This document shows positions 1 to 5,191 of a stretch of 11,263 bases of DNA, one piece after another. Made by a program: the position numbers and the translations under genes. This DNA is from Oxalobacteraceae bacterium UBA6704 (GTDB lineage Bacteria > Pseudomonadota > Gammaproteobacteria > Burkholderiales > Burkholderiaceae_D). The notes beneath the pieces were generated by a model that was not told where the DNA came from, searched no databases, and saw only the letters and a program-made list of their open reading frames with translations. The DNA is taken from the NCBI GenBank assembly GCA_002454505.1, contig DKJA01000218.1:43576-54838 (forward strand). The letters are read 5' to 3'. Position 1 is the first letter of the stretch, and the number at the start of each line of letters is the position of its first letter.

Positions 1-18
1 TGGGGCCTTTTCTTTTGT
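1..18. terminator. Possible half of a terminator downstream of ssrA (cut by window edge)
   Basis: On the plus strand GGGGCC is followed by TTTTCTTTT, which looks like the 3' arm and T-run of an intrinsic terminator. On the minus strand, the direction of ssrA, the same bases read as an A-rich run entering a GGCCCC arm, as in a bidirectional terminator. The matching arm lies outside the window, so the hairpin cannot be confirmed. Confidence 0.3.
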
Positions 19-22
19 TCGG

Positions 23-384
23 TGGTGGAGACGGCGGGAATCGAACCCGCGTCCGCAAGCACTCCACAGACAGTTCTACATACTTAGCTCTATCATTTAA
101 TTTAACCTCGCAAGCCGCGGACGAGCACGCTGCCTACAGGCGATTCACCTTGGATTTAACGCTCTTCGAAGTGACCCCTCAGAGCGCGATTCCCTGTAAA
201 TGACTCCACAGCTTTTAAAGGCCCACCCCAGGGACGAAGTGTTGTGGAGCTAACAGCGATTAAGCTGCCAGTGCGTACGAGTTATCGTTTGCAGTTAGTT
301 TGTTTCTGGGTGTATTTACGAGGTAACCAGGCCTCGGTATGCCCTGCTCTGCTTTGCAACCCACGTCGAAACCAGGTCGTCCCC
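23..384 (-). ncRNA. ssrA: tmRNA (transfer-messenger RNA)
   Basis: tmRNA with SmpB frees ribosomes stalled on broken mRNAs and adds a degradation tag to the nascent protein. Both ends are recognisable. The 3' end at 23 reads ...GTCTCCACCA, preceded by a T-arm with GGGTTCGATTCCC (36-48). The 5' end at 384 begins GGGGACGACCTGGTTTCGACG, matching the usual tmRNA start. GGGGAC pairs with GTCTCC as a six-pair acceptor stem that includes one G-U, leaving A plus CCA. The inferred mature length is 362 nt, normal for a one-piece bacterial tmRNA. The internal reading frame encodes ANDNSYALAA and ends in TAA (260-292). The pseudoknots were not traced base by base. The ends are inferred from pairing; RNase P and 3' exonucleases would produce them. 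tmRNA 3' ends often serve as integration sites, but no integrase or att duplication is visible here. Confidence 0.96.
260..292 (-). other. tmRNA tag-peptide reading frame (ANDNSYALAA)
   Basis: Within ssrA the frame GCA AAC GAT AAC TCG TAC GCA CTG GCA GCT TAA lies at the position expected for the resume codon and tag. With the alanine carried by tmRNA itself, the added tag would be AANDNSYALAA. It ends in the ALAA type of terminus recognised by ClpXP and keeps the AND start shared with the E. coli tag (AANDENYALAA). Confidence 0.9.
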
Positions 385-400
385 ACGGAAAGGAAAGTCC

Positions 401-406
401 ATTGTA
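401..406 (-). promoter_or_regulatory. Probable -10 element of the ssrA promoter
   Basis: Read on the minus strand, TACAAT lies 16 nt before the inferred mature 5' end of tmRNA. This would leave a short precursor leader for RNase P to remove. No good -35 is seen at 16-18 bp; TTGATG is present, but 20 bp upstream. The spacer region holds a small dyad, GCGCAG-TC-CTGCGC (414-427). Confidence 0.45.
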
Positions 407-475
407 CTCCAAAGCGCAGTCCTGCGCATCAATCGGCGTGTGCGGCAGGTTTGCGCTGCGTCGAAGCCAGCGCGA

Positions 476-1447
476 TCAGGCGCGCAGTCCGACCAGGGGG
501 CGGTCTTTCTCGCCCAGGCGGTGGCAGGCGGGGCGGCCATCGTCGAAGGTGCAGTCGAACAGGTGGCGGCGCGACTGGTCGGCGTATTCGGAGACCAGGT
601 TGTAGAAGCCGTCCGCTTCCTTGAAGCCGAGGTCCACGGTCATCCGTTCCAGCCAGTAGGTATCCTGCAGGTTGGCCAGCCGTTCGCGGCGGGTGCCTTG
701 TTCCACTTCGTTGCGCAGCCGCGGGGCAGGGCCTTCGAAGTAGGCGATCAGTGCGCCTTCGAGCATGTCGACCTGGGTGCGTTCGGACGCTTCTTCGGAC
801 ATGTCCCGGGCGTCCGTATCCACCTTGACTTCCATCCGCTGCACCAGCAGGAACGTGTCGTTTTCCAGGCTGTTGTTGTCGCGCAGGCGGTTGATCAGCG
901 GGGCGTTGCCCTTGGCCAGCTTGCCTTCGGTATCGCGGGTCTGGCCCACGTACAGCACCGTGCTGGGGAATTCGAGGCCGGTGTCGTAGCGCTGGATCAG
1001 GTCGTGGATGCTCAGCGGCTCCATCATCGAGCCCCAGTTGAGGATCACGAACTTGTCCTGCAGCTGCACTGTCGGCTTCTTGAAGGTGGCGTCGAACGGC
1101 ACTTCCAGGTCGATGGCGATCGTGCTTTTGCGTTCTTCCACGCCCACCAGTACCGGCACGGTCAGCTTCAGCGAGAAAAAGCCCCAGCTGACATTGCGGC
1201 TCGTGTCGATCCGCACGCGCGGGCGCGAGACGAGGAAATACATCAGCCGCTTTTCCATCGTGCCGTCCAGCGCGAACTGCATGCGCCGCAGGTAGCGGCC
1301 GACAGGGTCGCGGAAATCCGGGAGCTCGCCGCCGCTCAGCAGCAGGTCGTACCAATAATATTTACTCTCTGCGACGGTGGCTGTCCAAACTTGCGGAGCA
1401 CTGCTGCGCGGCGTGAGGGACTGCTCGGTCGTGTCTTCACCAGGCAT
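476..1447 (-). CDS. Uncharacterised protein with GIY-YIG-like segment, next to ssrA
   Basis: I do not recognise this 323-aa protein as a named family. It is soluble, with no signal peptide or membrane segment. Its middle has the second half of a GIY-YIG nuclease signature: LYVGQT (165-170) in place of the YIG strand, arginines R187/R189 (NRLRD), and then LEGALIAYFEGPAPRLRN (229-246). The last segment matches the family pattern in which a catalytic Glu (here E230) is followed by a hydrophobic ALI and a late Asn (N246). A clean first GIY strand is not visible; TGLEF (156-160) is the nearest candidate. The first 150 residues are mixed and charged and look like a separate domain. The start at 1447 is supported by an upstream GAGGGAG. 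The gene stands alone: 113 bp separate it from the phosphatase gene upstream, and ssrA follows downstream. Nuclease activity is an inference. Confidence 0.85.
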   Translation of the reverse strand: MPGEDTTEQSLTPRSSAPQVWTATVAESKYYWYDLLLSGGELPDFRDPVGRYLRRMQFALDGTMEKRLMYFLVSRPRVRIDTSRNVSWGFFSLKLTVPVLVGVEERKSTIAIDLEVPFDATFKKPTVQLQDKFVILNWGSMMEPLSIHDLIQRYDTGLEFPSTVLYVGQTRDTEGKLAKGNAPLINRLRDNNSLENDTFLLVQRMEVKVDTDARDMSEEASERTQVDMLEGALIAYFEGPAPRLRNEVEQGTRRERLANLQDTYWLERMTVDLGFKEADGFYNLVSEYADQSRRHLFDCTFDDGRPACHRLGEKDRPLVGLRA

Positions 1448-1502
1448 TCCTGTCTCCCTCGGGAAAGTGCTAGGTTGTTATCTAAGTGCCCGCTATGGTA
1501 CG

Positions 1503-1518
1503 CGTTTCAATTGAAACG
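1503..1518. promoter_or_regulatory. 16-bp perfect palindrome in the promoter gap of the GIY-YIG-like gene
   Basis: CGTTTCAATTGAAACG is a perfect palindrome in a locally AT-rich gap (1448-1560) upstream of the 476-1447 gene. It lies about 55 bp before the start codon, where an operator or an overlapping promoter element would sit. No convincing -35/-10 pair was found around it, so the regulatory role is inferred from symmetry and position only. Confidence 0.4.
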
Positions 1519-1560
1519 AGGCAACAAAGTTTGTCACGAAAATGGATAACTTGCAACAAT

Positions 1561-2250
1561 TCACGCAGCCAGCGTGGCGCTCCGCGGAACGCTGGCGACA
1601 ATGAGGTCGAGCAGCGCGCCCGGCGAGGCCACCAGATGATCCGCTTCCCACGTCAGCGGCTCGGTGGCGCCGCAGTAGCCCCATTGGCAGGCCACGGTGG
1701 GCATGCCGGCGGCGCGGCCGGCCTGGATGTCGCGCAGGTCGTCGCCCACGTACCAGCACTGCTCCGGTGCCAGGCCCAGCCGTTTTGCCGCTTCCAGCAG
1801 CGGGCCGGGGTGGGGTTTGGGATGAGGCGTGGTGTCGCCGGAGACGACGCAGCCGGCGTGATCCAGGCCGATCAGCGGCATCAGCGGGTCGGTGAAGCGG
1901 GCCGGCTTGTTGGTGACGATGCCCCAGGCACAGCCGGCTGCTTCCAGCGCCTCAAGCATGCCGTCCACGCCGTCGAACAGCACCGCGTGCTGGCCGATCA
2001 ACGCTTCATAGCGCTCCAGGAACTCGGGCACCAGCGCATCGCGCGCCTCCTGCCCGAGCTCCGGAAACGCTACCGACACCATCGCACGCGAGCCTTTCGA
2101 GACCACCGGGCGCAGTACGTCCAGCGTGATCGGCGCGCGCCCGCGCGCGGCCAGCATTGCGTTGGCAGTGGCCAGCATGTCCGGCGCGCTGTCCAGCAAG
2201 GTGCCGTCCAGGTCGAACAGCACCGCCTTCGGGAACGCGGACTCAGCCAC
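1561..2250 (-). CDS. gph: HAD-family phosphatase, phosphoglycolate phosphatase / MupP type
   Basis: The 229-aa length is normal for the family. Motif I is FDLDGT, with nucleophile D13 and acid D15. The cap follows at about 20-90. Motif II is VTN (T113), motif III is K145 in HPKPHP, and motif IV is GDD with D170/D171. The protein therefore hydrolyses a small phosphate ester in the cytosol with Mg2+. By similarity it is called phosphoglycolate phosphatase (2-phosphoglycolate salvage). However, its place directly after ubiG matches mupP of Pseudomonas, the MurNAc-6-phosphate phosphatase of peptidoglycan recycling, so that substrate is a real alternative. The start is GTG at 2250, inside the ubiG 3' end (8-bp overlap) and without a clear Shine-Dalgarno site, which suggests translational coupling. 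Only four residues precede the conserved start of the fold, so an internal start is unlikely. It is the last gene of mtaD-ubiG-gph. Confidence 0.93.
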   Translation of the reverse strand: MAESAFPKAVLFDLDGTLLDSAPDMLATANAMLAARGRAPITLDVLRPVVSKGSRAMVSVAFPELGQEARDALVPEFLERYEALIGQHAVLFDGVDGMLEALEAAGCAWGIVTNKPARFTDPLMPLIGLDHAGCVVSGDTTPHPKPHPGPLLEAAKRLGLAPEQCWYVGDDLRDIQAGRAAGMPTVACQWGYCGATEPLTWEADHLVASPGALLDLIVASVPRSATLAA

Positions 2251-2974
2251 GGTCGTCGGCGTCGGGCTTGACCGCGTGGGCCAGGTAGTTGATGTCGGTG
2301 CGGGAACTCAGCCGTGCGCGGTTGCGCCACGGCTCATAGGCCATGCCGCTGACATCGCGCAGGGTGAAATCGGACTCACGCAGCCACCTGCCCAGTTCGG
2401 CCGGCTTGATGAATTCCTGGTAGTGATGCGTGCCCTTGGGCAGCAGCCGGGCGATGTACTCGGCGCCGACGATGGCCACCGCGAACGCGGCCGGGGTGCG
2501 GTTGATGGTGGACAGGAACAGCTGGCCGCCGGGCTTGAGCAGGCGGTGGCAGGCGGCGATGATCGCGCCCGGGTCCGGTACGTGCTCCAGCATTTCCATG
2601 CAGGTGACCACGTCGAAGCTGCCCGGCTGTTCGGCGGCCAGGTCTTCGGCGGCCTGCACGCGGTAATCCACGCTCACGCCCGACTCCAGCCCGTGCAGGC
2701 GGGCTACCTTGACCAGCTCCGGCGCCAGGTCGATGGCGGTCACGTCCGCGCCGGCCTGGGCCAGCGCTTCGCTGAGCAGGCCGCCACCGCAGCCGATGTC
2801 GAGCACGCGCGCGCCGCGCAGGGGAACCCGGTCGGCCACGTACTTCAGGCGCACCGGGTTCAGCGCGTGCAGCGGCTTCTGCGGGCCGTCGGTGTCCCAC
2901 CAGCGGTTGGCGAGCGCGGCGAACTTGTCCAGTTCGGCCTGGTCGAAATTGGTGGAAGCGTGGGGGGTGTTCAT
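2243..2974 (-). CDS. ubiG: Ubiquinone biosynthesis O-methyltransferase UbiG
   Basis: UbiG carries out both O-methylations of ubiquinone synthesis, using SAM and releasing SAH. The 243-aa protein has the family's usual length and order. The N-terminus contains ELDKFAALANRWWD and a LHALNPVRLKYV stretch (36-47) typical of UbiG. The SAM-binding motif VLDIGCGGG is at 57-65, the acidic end of the second strand at D82, the MEMLEHV motif at 126-132, and LKPGGQLFLSTINRT at 146-160. The GTHHYQEFIKP segment (181-191) is also characteristic. The ATG at 2974 has AAGGA five bases upstream. The gene follows mtaD by only 18 bp and overlaps the phosphatase gene by 8 bp, so the three are very probably one transcript. 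Confidence 0.97.
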   Translation of the reverse strand: MNTPHASTNFDQAELDKFAALANRWWDTDGPQKPLHALNPVRLKYVADRVPLRGARVLDIGCGGGLLSEALAQAGADVTAIDLAPELVKVARLHGLESGVSVDYRVQAAEDLAAEQPGSFDVVTCMEMLEHVPDPGAIIAACHRLLKPGGQLFLSTINRTPAAFAVAIVGAEYIARLLPKGTHHYQEFIKPAELGRWLRESDFTLRDVSGMAYEPWRNRARLSSRTDINYLAHAVKPDADDRG

Positions 2975-2992
2975 GGCTGTCCTTTTCGCGCC

Positions 2993-4336
2993 TCAGGCGC
3001 GGATGTGACGAATGCGCTCGCGCCACTGGCGGGCGTTGGCGACGATGGCGGCGGTGTCCATGCCGACCAGCTCGCGCTGGACCAGCTTGGGCTGCCCGGC
3101 AATCCAGACATCGCTGACCTGGTGGCGGCCGGCCGCATACACCAGCTGCGAGAGCACGTGGTGCAGCGGCTGGGTTTCCAGCGCCGACAGGTCCACGCAG
3201 ACCAGGTCGGCCTGCTTGCCCACTTCGATCGAGCCGATGCGGTCGCCGAAGCCCAGCGCGCGCGCGCCACCCAGGGTGGCCGCACGCAGCGTGGTCGCCG
3301 CATCCAGCGCGGTGGCGTCATTGGCCACCGCCTTGGCCAGGATCGCCGCGGTGCGGTTTTCGCTGAACATGTCCAGGTCGTTGTTGCTGGCGCAGCCGTC
3401 GGTGCCGATCGCCAGGTTGACCCCGGCGCGCTGCAGGGCGCAGGCCGGGCAGAACCCGGAGGCCAGCTTGAGGTTGGATTCGGGGCAGTGCACCACGCTG
3501 ACGCCGCGCTCGGCGCACAGGTGGATTTCCGCCTCGGTCAGCTGGGTCATGTGCACCGCGATCAGGCGGTCGTTGACCAGCCCCAGCCGGTCCAGCCGCG
3601 CCAGCGGGCGCTGGCCGTGCAGCCTGATCGAGTCGCTGATCTCCTGCGCGGTTTCGTGCGTATGCAGGTGCACCTGCATGTCCAGCTGGTCGGACAGCAT
3701 GCGCACGCGTTCGAAGTTGGCGTCGTTGACGGTGTACGGCGCGTGCGGGGCGAACGACGTGCCGATCAGCGGGTCGTTGCGCCACTGGTCGTGCAGCTCG
3801 CCGGCCTTGGCGAAGTACTCGTCGTCGGTCTTGGCCCAGGCGGTGGGGAAATCGATGACCACCGCACCGACCAGCGCGCGGAAGCCGTGCTGCTTGTAGA
3901 CGGCGGCCTGGACGTCGGCGAAGAAGTAGTTTTCGTTGGCGCAGGTGGTACCGCCGCGCAGCATTTCGGCGATGGCCAGGGTGGTGCCGTCGGCCACGAA
4001 CTCCGGCCCGATCACCGCCGCTTCCACCGGCCAGATGTGCTGCTGCAGCCAGACCATCAGCGGCAGGTCGTCGGCAACCCCGCGCAGCAGGGTCATCGGA
4101 TTGTGCGTGTGCGCGTTGACCAGGCCCGGCATCAGCGCCGCGTCCGGGCGCGATACGGTCTGTTTCGGCGCGAACCGCGCGCGGGCTTCGGCACGCGGAA
4201 GGATCGCGACGATCTCGCTGCCGCGTACGGCCACGGCATGGTCTTCCAGCACCACCGCATGCGGTTCGATCGGGACCACGTAGCCGGCTTCGATCAGCAG
4301 GTCACAGGGTTCGGGAATGCGTGCGGTGTCGGTCAT
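2993..4336 (-). CDS. mtaD: 5-methylthioadenosine/S-adenosylhomocysteine deaminase (TRZ/ATZ amidohydrolase)
   Basis: This 447-aa metal-dependent amidohydrolase deaminates MTA and/or SAH to the inosine analogues, a salvage route for SAM by-products. Key residues are in order: the HxH metal site in NAHTHNP (H76, H78), FAPHAPYTV around H198, HLHTHET with ligand H225 and general acid/base candidate E228, H262 in AVHMTQL, VVHCPESNLKLASG (H283), and metal ligand D313 in GTDGCASNND. These assignments follow the solved SAH deaminase family. The C-terminal GKQADLVCVD (373-382) completes the composite beta domain. ATG at 4336 is chosen because the protein then starts just ahead of the first beta strands; its Shine-Dalgarno site is weak (GCGAG). 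It heads an operon with ubiG, whose product makes SAH. A perfect dyad lies 19 bp upstream of the start (4355-4383). Closely related guanine or triazine deaminases cannot be excluded, but the SAH/MTA group fits best. Confidence 0.93.
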   Translation of the reverse strand: MTDTARIPEPCDLLIEAGYVVPIEPHAVVLEDHAVAVRGSEIVAILPRAEARARFAPKQTVSRPDAALMPGLVNAHTHNPMTLLRGVADDLPLMVWLQQHIWPVEAAVIGPEFVADGTTLAIAEMLRGGTTCANENYFFADVQAAVYKQHGFRALVGAVVIDFPTAWAKTDDEYFAKAGELHDQWRNDPLIGTSFAPHAPYTVNDANFERVRMLSDQLDMQVHLHTHETAQEISDSIRLHGQRPLARLDRLGLVNDRLIAVHMTQLTEAEIHLCAERGVSVVHCPESNLKLASGFCPACALQRAGVNLAIGTDGCASNNDLDMFSENRTAAILAKAVANDATALDAATTLRAATLGGARALGFGDRIGSIEVGKQADLVCVDLSALETQPLHHVLSQLVYAAGRHQVSDVWIAGQPKLVQRELVGMDTAAIVANARQWRERIRHIRA

Positions 4337-4354
4337 GCGGGCTCGCTTTGGGGG

Positions 4355-4383
4355 GCGGTGATCCGACGCTGCGGGATCACCGC
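4355..4383. promoter_or_regulatory. Perfect inverted repeat upstream of mtaD
   Basis: GCGGTGATCC (4355-4364) and GGATCACCGC (4374-4383) are exact 10-base reverse complements around the 9-nt spacer GACGCTGCG. The centres of the arms are 19 bp apart, close to two helical turns, as in operators bound by dimeric repressors. The repeat ends 19 bp before the mtaD ATG. In RNA it would instead form a strong hairpin just upstream of the start codon. No clear -10 or -35 is visible nearby. Confidence 0.5.
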
Positions 4384-4397
4384 GATGTGCGGGTGGG

Positions 4398-4420
4398 GTA
4401 GAGCCGACTGTTAGTCGGCT
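4398..4420 (+). repeat. SMAG (GTAG-type REP) palindrome, copy 1
   Basis: The element starts with GTAG and continues as an 8-bp perfect stem, AGCCGACT-GTT-AGTCGGCT. This is the short palindromic repeat family abundant in Stenotrophomonas. The same 23 bases occur inverted at 4457-4479 and directly at 6249-6271. Copies 1 and 2 face each other, and two further matching bases make the pair a 25-bp perfect inverted repeat (4398-4422 with 4455-4479). Confidence 0.9.
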
Positions 4421-4456
4421 GCCGTTCGCGACGCGCGTTCAGACCCCGCCTGAAGC

Positions 4457-4479
4457 AGCCGACTAACAGTCGGCTCTAC
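4457..4479 (-). repeat. SMAG palindrome, copy 2 (head-to-head with copy 1)
   Basis: This is the exact reverse complement of copy 1, with its GTAG end at 4479. In a transcript through the efp-mtaD gap the pair could fold either as two small hairpins or as one long 25-bp stem around about 32 nt. It lies on the 3' side of efp, where such repeats commonly stabilise or trim mRNA ends. Confidence 0.9.
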
Positions 4480-4501
4480 GTCGGCTCTACGTCGGCTCTA
4501 C
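4480..4501 (-). repeat. Two extra tandem copies of the first 11 bases of SMAG
   Basis: On the minus strand GTAGAGCCGAC occurs at 4501-4491 and again at 4490-4480. It then continues without a gap into the same 11 bases at the start of SMAG copy 2. The GTAG plus left-arm unit is therefore present three times in a row, but only the last has its right arm. Replication slippage or incomplete insertion could produce this. Confidence 0.85.
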
Positions 4502-4502
4502 C

Positions 4503-4525
4503 GTAATTCGACTTCGTCGAATTAC
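4503..4525 (-). terminator. Hairpin enclosing the efp stop codon
   Basis: GTAATTCGAC and GTCGAATTAC are exact 10-base complements around a 3-nt loop. Read with efp (minus strand), one arm contains the last base of the final Lys codon plus the TAA stop at 4524-4522. There is no T-run after it, and SMAG repeats follow at once. It may slow 3' exonucleases or contribute to termination. It is weak as a classical Rho-independent terminator. Confidence 0.45.
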
Positions 4526-5091
4526 TTGCCGGCGCGCGCGGAGTATTCGCCCGAGCGGGTGTCGACCTTGATGATTTCATCCTGGTTGACGAACAGCGGC
4601 ACGCGGACCACGGCGCCGGTTTCCAGGGTGGCCGGCTTGCCGCCGCCGCCCGAGGTGTCGCCACGGACGCCCGGATCGGTCTCGACGATCTTCAGTTCAA
4701 CGAAGTTCGGCGGCTGCACGAAGATCGGCTCGCCGTTCCACAGGGTGACGATGCAGGATTCTTCGCCCTTCAGCCACTTCTCCGCGCCGCCCATGCCGGC
4801 CTTGGTGGCCTGGAACTGCTCGAACGATTCCGGGTCCATGAAGTGCCAGAACTCGCCGTCGCTGTACATGAAGTCCATGTTGGTATCGACGACGTCGGCC
4901 TTCTCCACGTCATCGGTCGCCTTCATGGTCATTTCGACCACGCGGCCCGACTTGATGAAGCGGTACTTCATGCGGGTGAAGGCCTGGCCCTTGCCCGGCT
5001 TGACGTACTCGGTCTCGGTGATGACCGCAGGTTCATTGTTGACCAGGATCTTCATCCCGTTCTTGACGTCGTTCATGCCAACAGTGGCCAT
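4522..5091 (-). CDS. efp: Translation elongation factor P
   Basis: EF-P binds between the P and E sites of ribosomes stalled at polyproline and promotes peptide bond formation. The 189-aa length and three beta-barrel domains are standard. Domain I runs to about residue 65 and carries the modification site in KPGKGQAF, with target lysine K34. This is the form lysylated by EpmA after EpmB supplies beta-lysine. Domains II and III follow, with QPPNFVELKIVETDPGVRGDT (126-146, the EF-P signature region), and the protein ends ...DTRSGEYSARAGK. ATG at 5091 is certain: AGGAG lies seven bases upstream and MATVGMNDVKNGMKI aligns with the family. A longer frame upstream is only an absence of stops. The divergent neighbour is epmB, the classical efp partner. 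A GC-rich hairpin lies in the leader (5115-5132). Confidence 0.98.
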   Translation of the reverse strand: MATVGMNDVKNGMKILVNNEPAVITETEYVKPGKGQAFTRMKYRFIKSGRVVEMTMKATDDVEKADVVDTNMDFMYSDGEFWHFMDPESFEQFQATKAGMGGAEKWLKGEESCIVTLWNGEPIFVQPPNFVELKIVETDPGVRGDTSGGGGKPATLETGAVVRVPLFVNQDEIIKVDTRSGEYSARAGK

Positions 5092-5114
5092 GCTGAAACT
5101 CCTGAATGGGCAAA

Positions 5115-5132
5115 CGCCGCGCAGGCGCGGCG
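5115..5132. promoter_or_regulatory. GC-only hairpin in the efp-epmB divergent region
   Basis: CGCCGCGC and GCGCGGCG are perfect 8-base complements with only AG between them. The hairpin sits 24 bp upstream of the efp start, outside its AGGAG site. If efp transcription starts further upstream it would be in the 5' leader; on the epmB side it covers the place expected for a -35 element. Its function is not known. Confidence 0.35.
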
Positions 5133-5139
5133 AGCCGGA

Positions 5140-5145
5140 TAGAAT
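5140..5145 (+). promoter_or_regulatory. Possible -10 element for epmB
   Basis: TAGAAT differs from the TATAAT consensus at one base and lies 47 bp before the epmB ATG at 5192. No TTGACA-like box is seen 16-18 bp upstream, where the GC hairpin lies instead, so this is a tentative call. Confidence 0.35.
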
Positions 5146-5191
5146 GGGAAACCCACCGGCAACGGCGGGGAGACACGTTTTTCTGACCCAT

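Noticed and set aside
23..60. Possible phage or island attachment site at the tmRNA 3' end
   Set aside because: tmRNA ends are common integration targets, but there is no integrase and no repeated copy of the 3' end in the window.
15..203. Small plus-strand open frame at the window start, and a tRNA-like T-arm
   Set aside because: Both are explained by ssrA: the frame is antisense to tmRNA and the T-arm belongs to its 3' tRNA-like domain, not to a separate tRNA gene.
440..1549. 369-codon open frame on the plus strand opposite the GIY-YIG-like gene
   Set aside because: The minus-strand frame has a good ribosome binding site, normal composition and a plausible domain; the plus frame has none of these.
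2126..4414. 762-codon open frame on the plus strand
   Set aside because: It is antisense to gph, ubiG and mtaD, which have full family motifs. Its translation is rich in V, G, Q, H and R without any domain, as expected from the antisense of high-GC genes.
4469..4501. Tandem 11-mers as a CRISPR-like or iteron array
   Set aside because: The units are contiguous without spacers and are clearly derived from the adjacent SMAG element; no replication gene is nearby.
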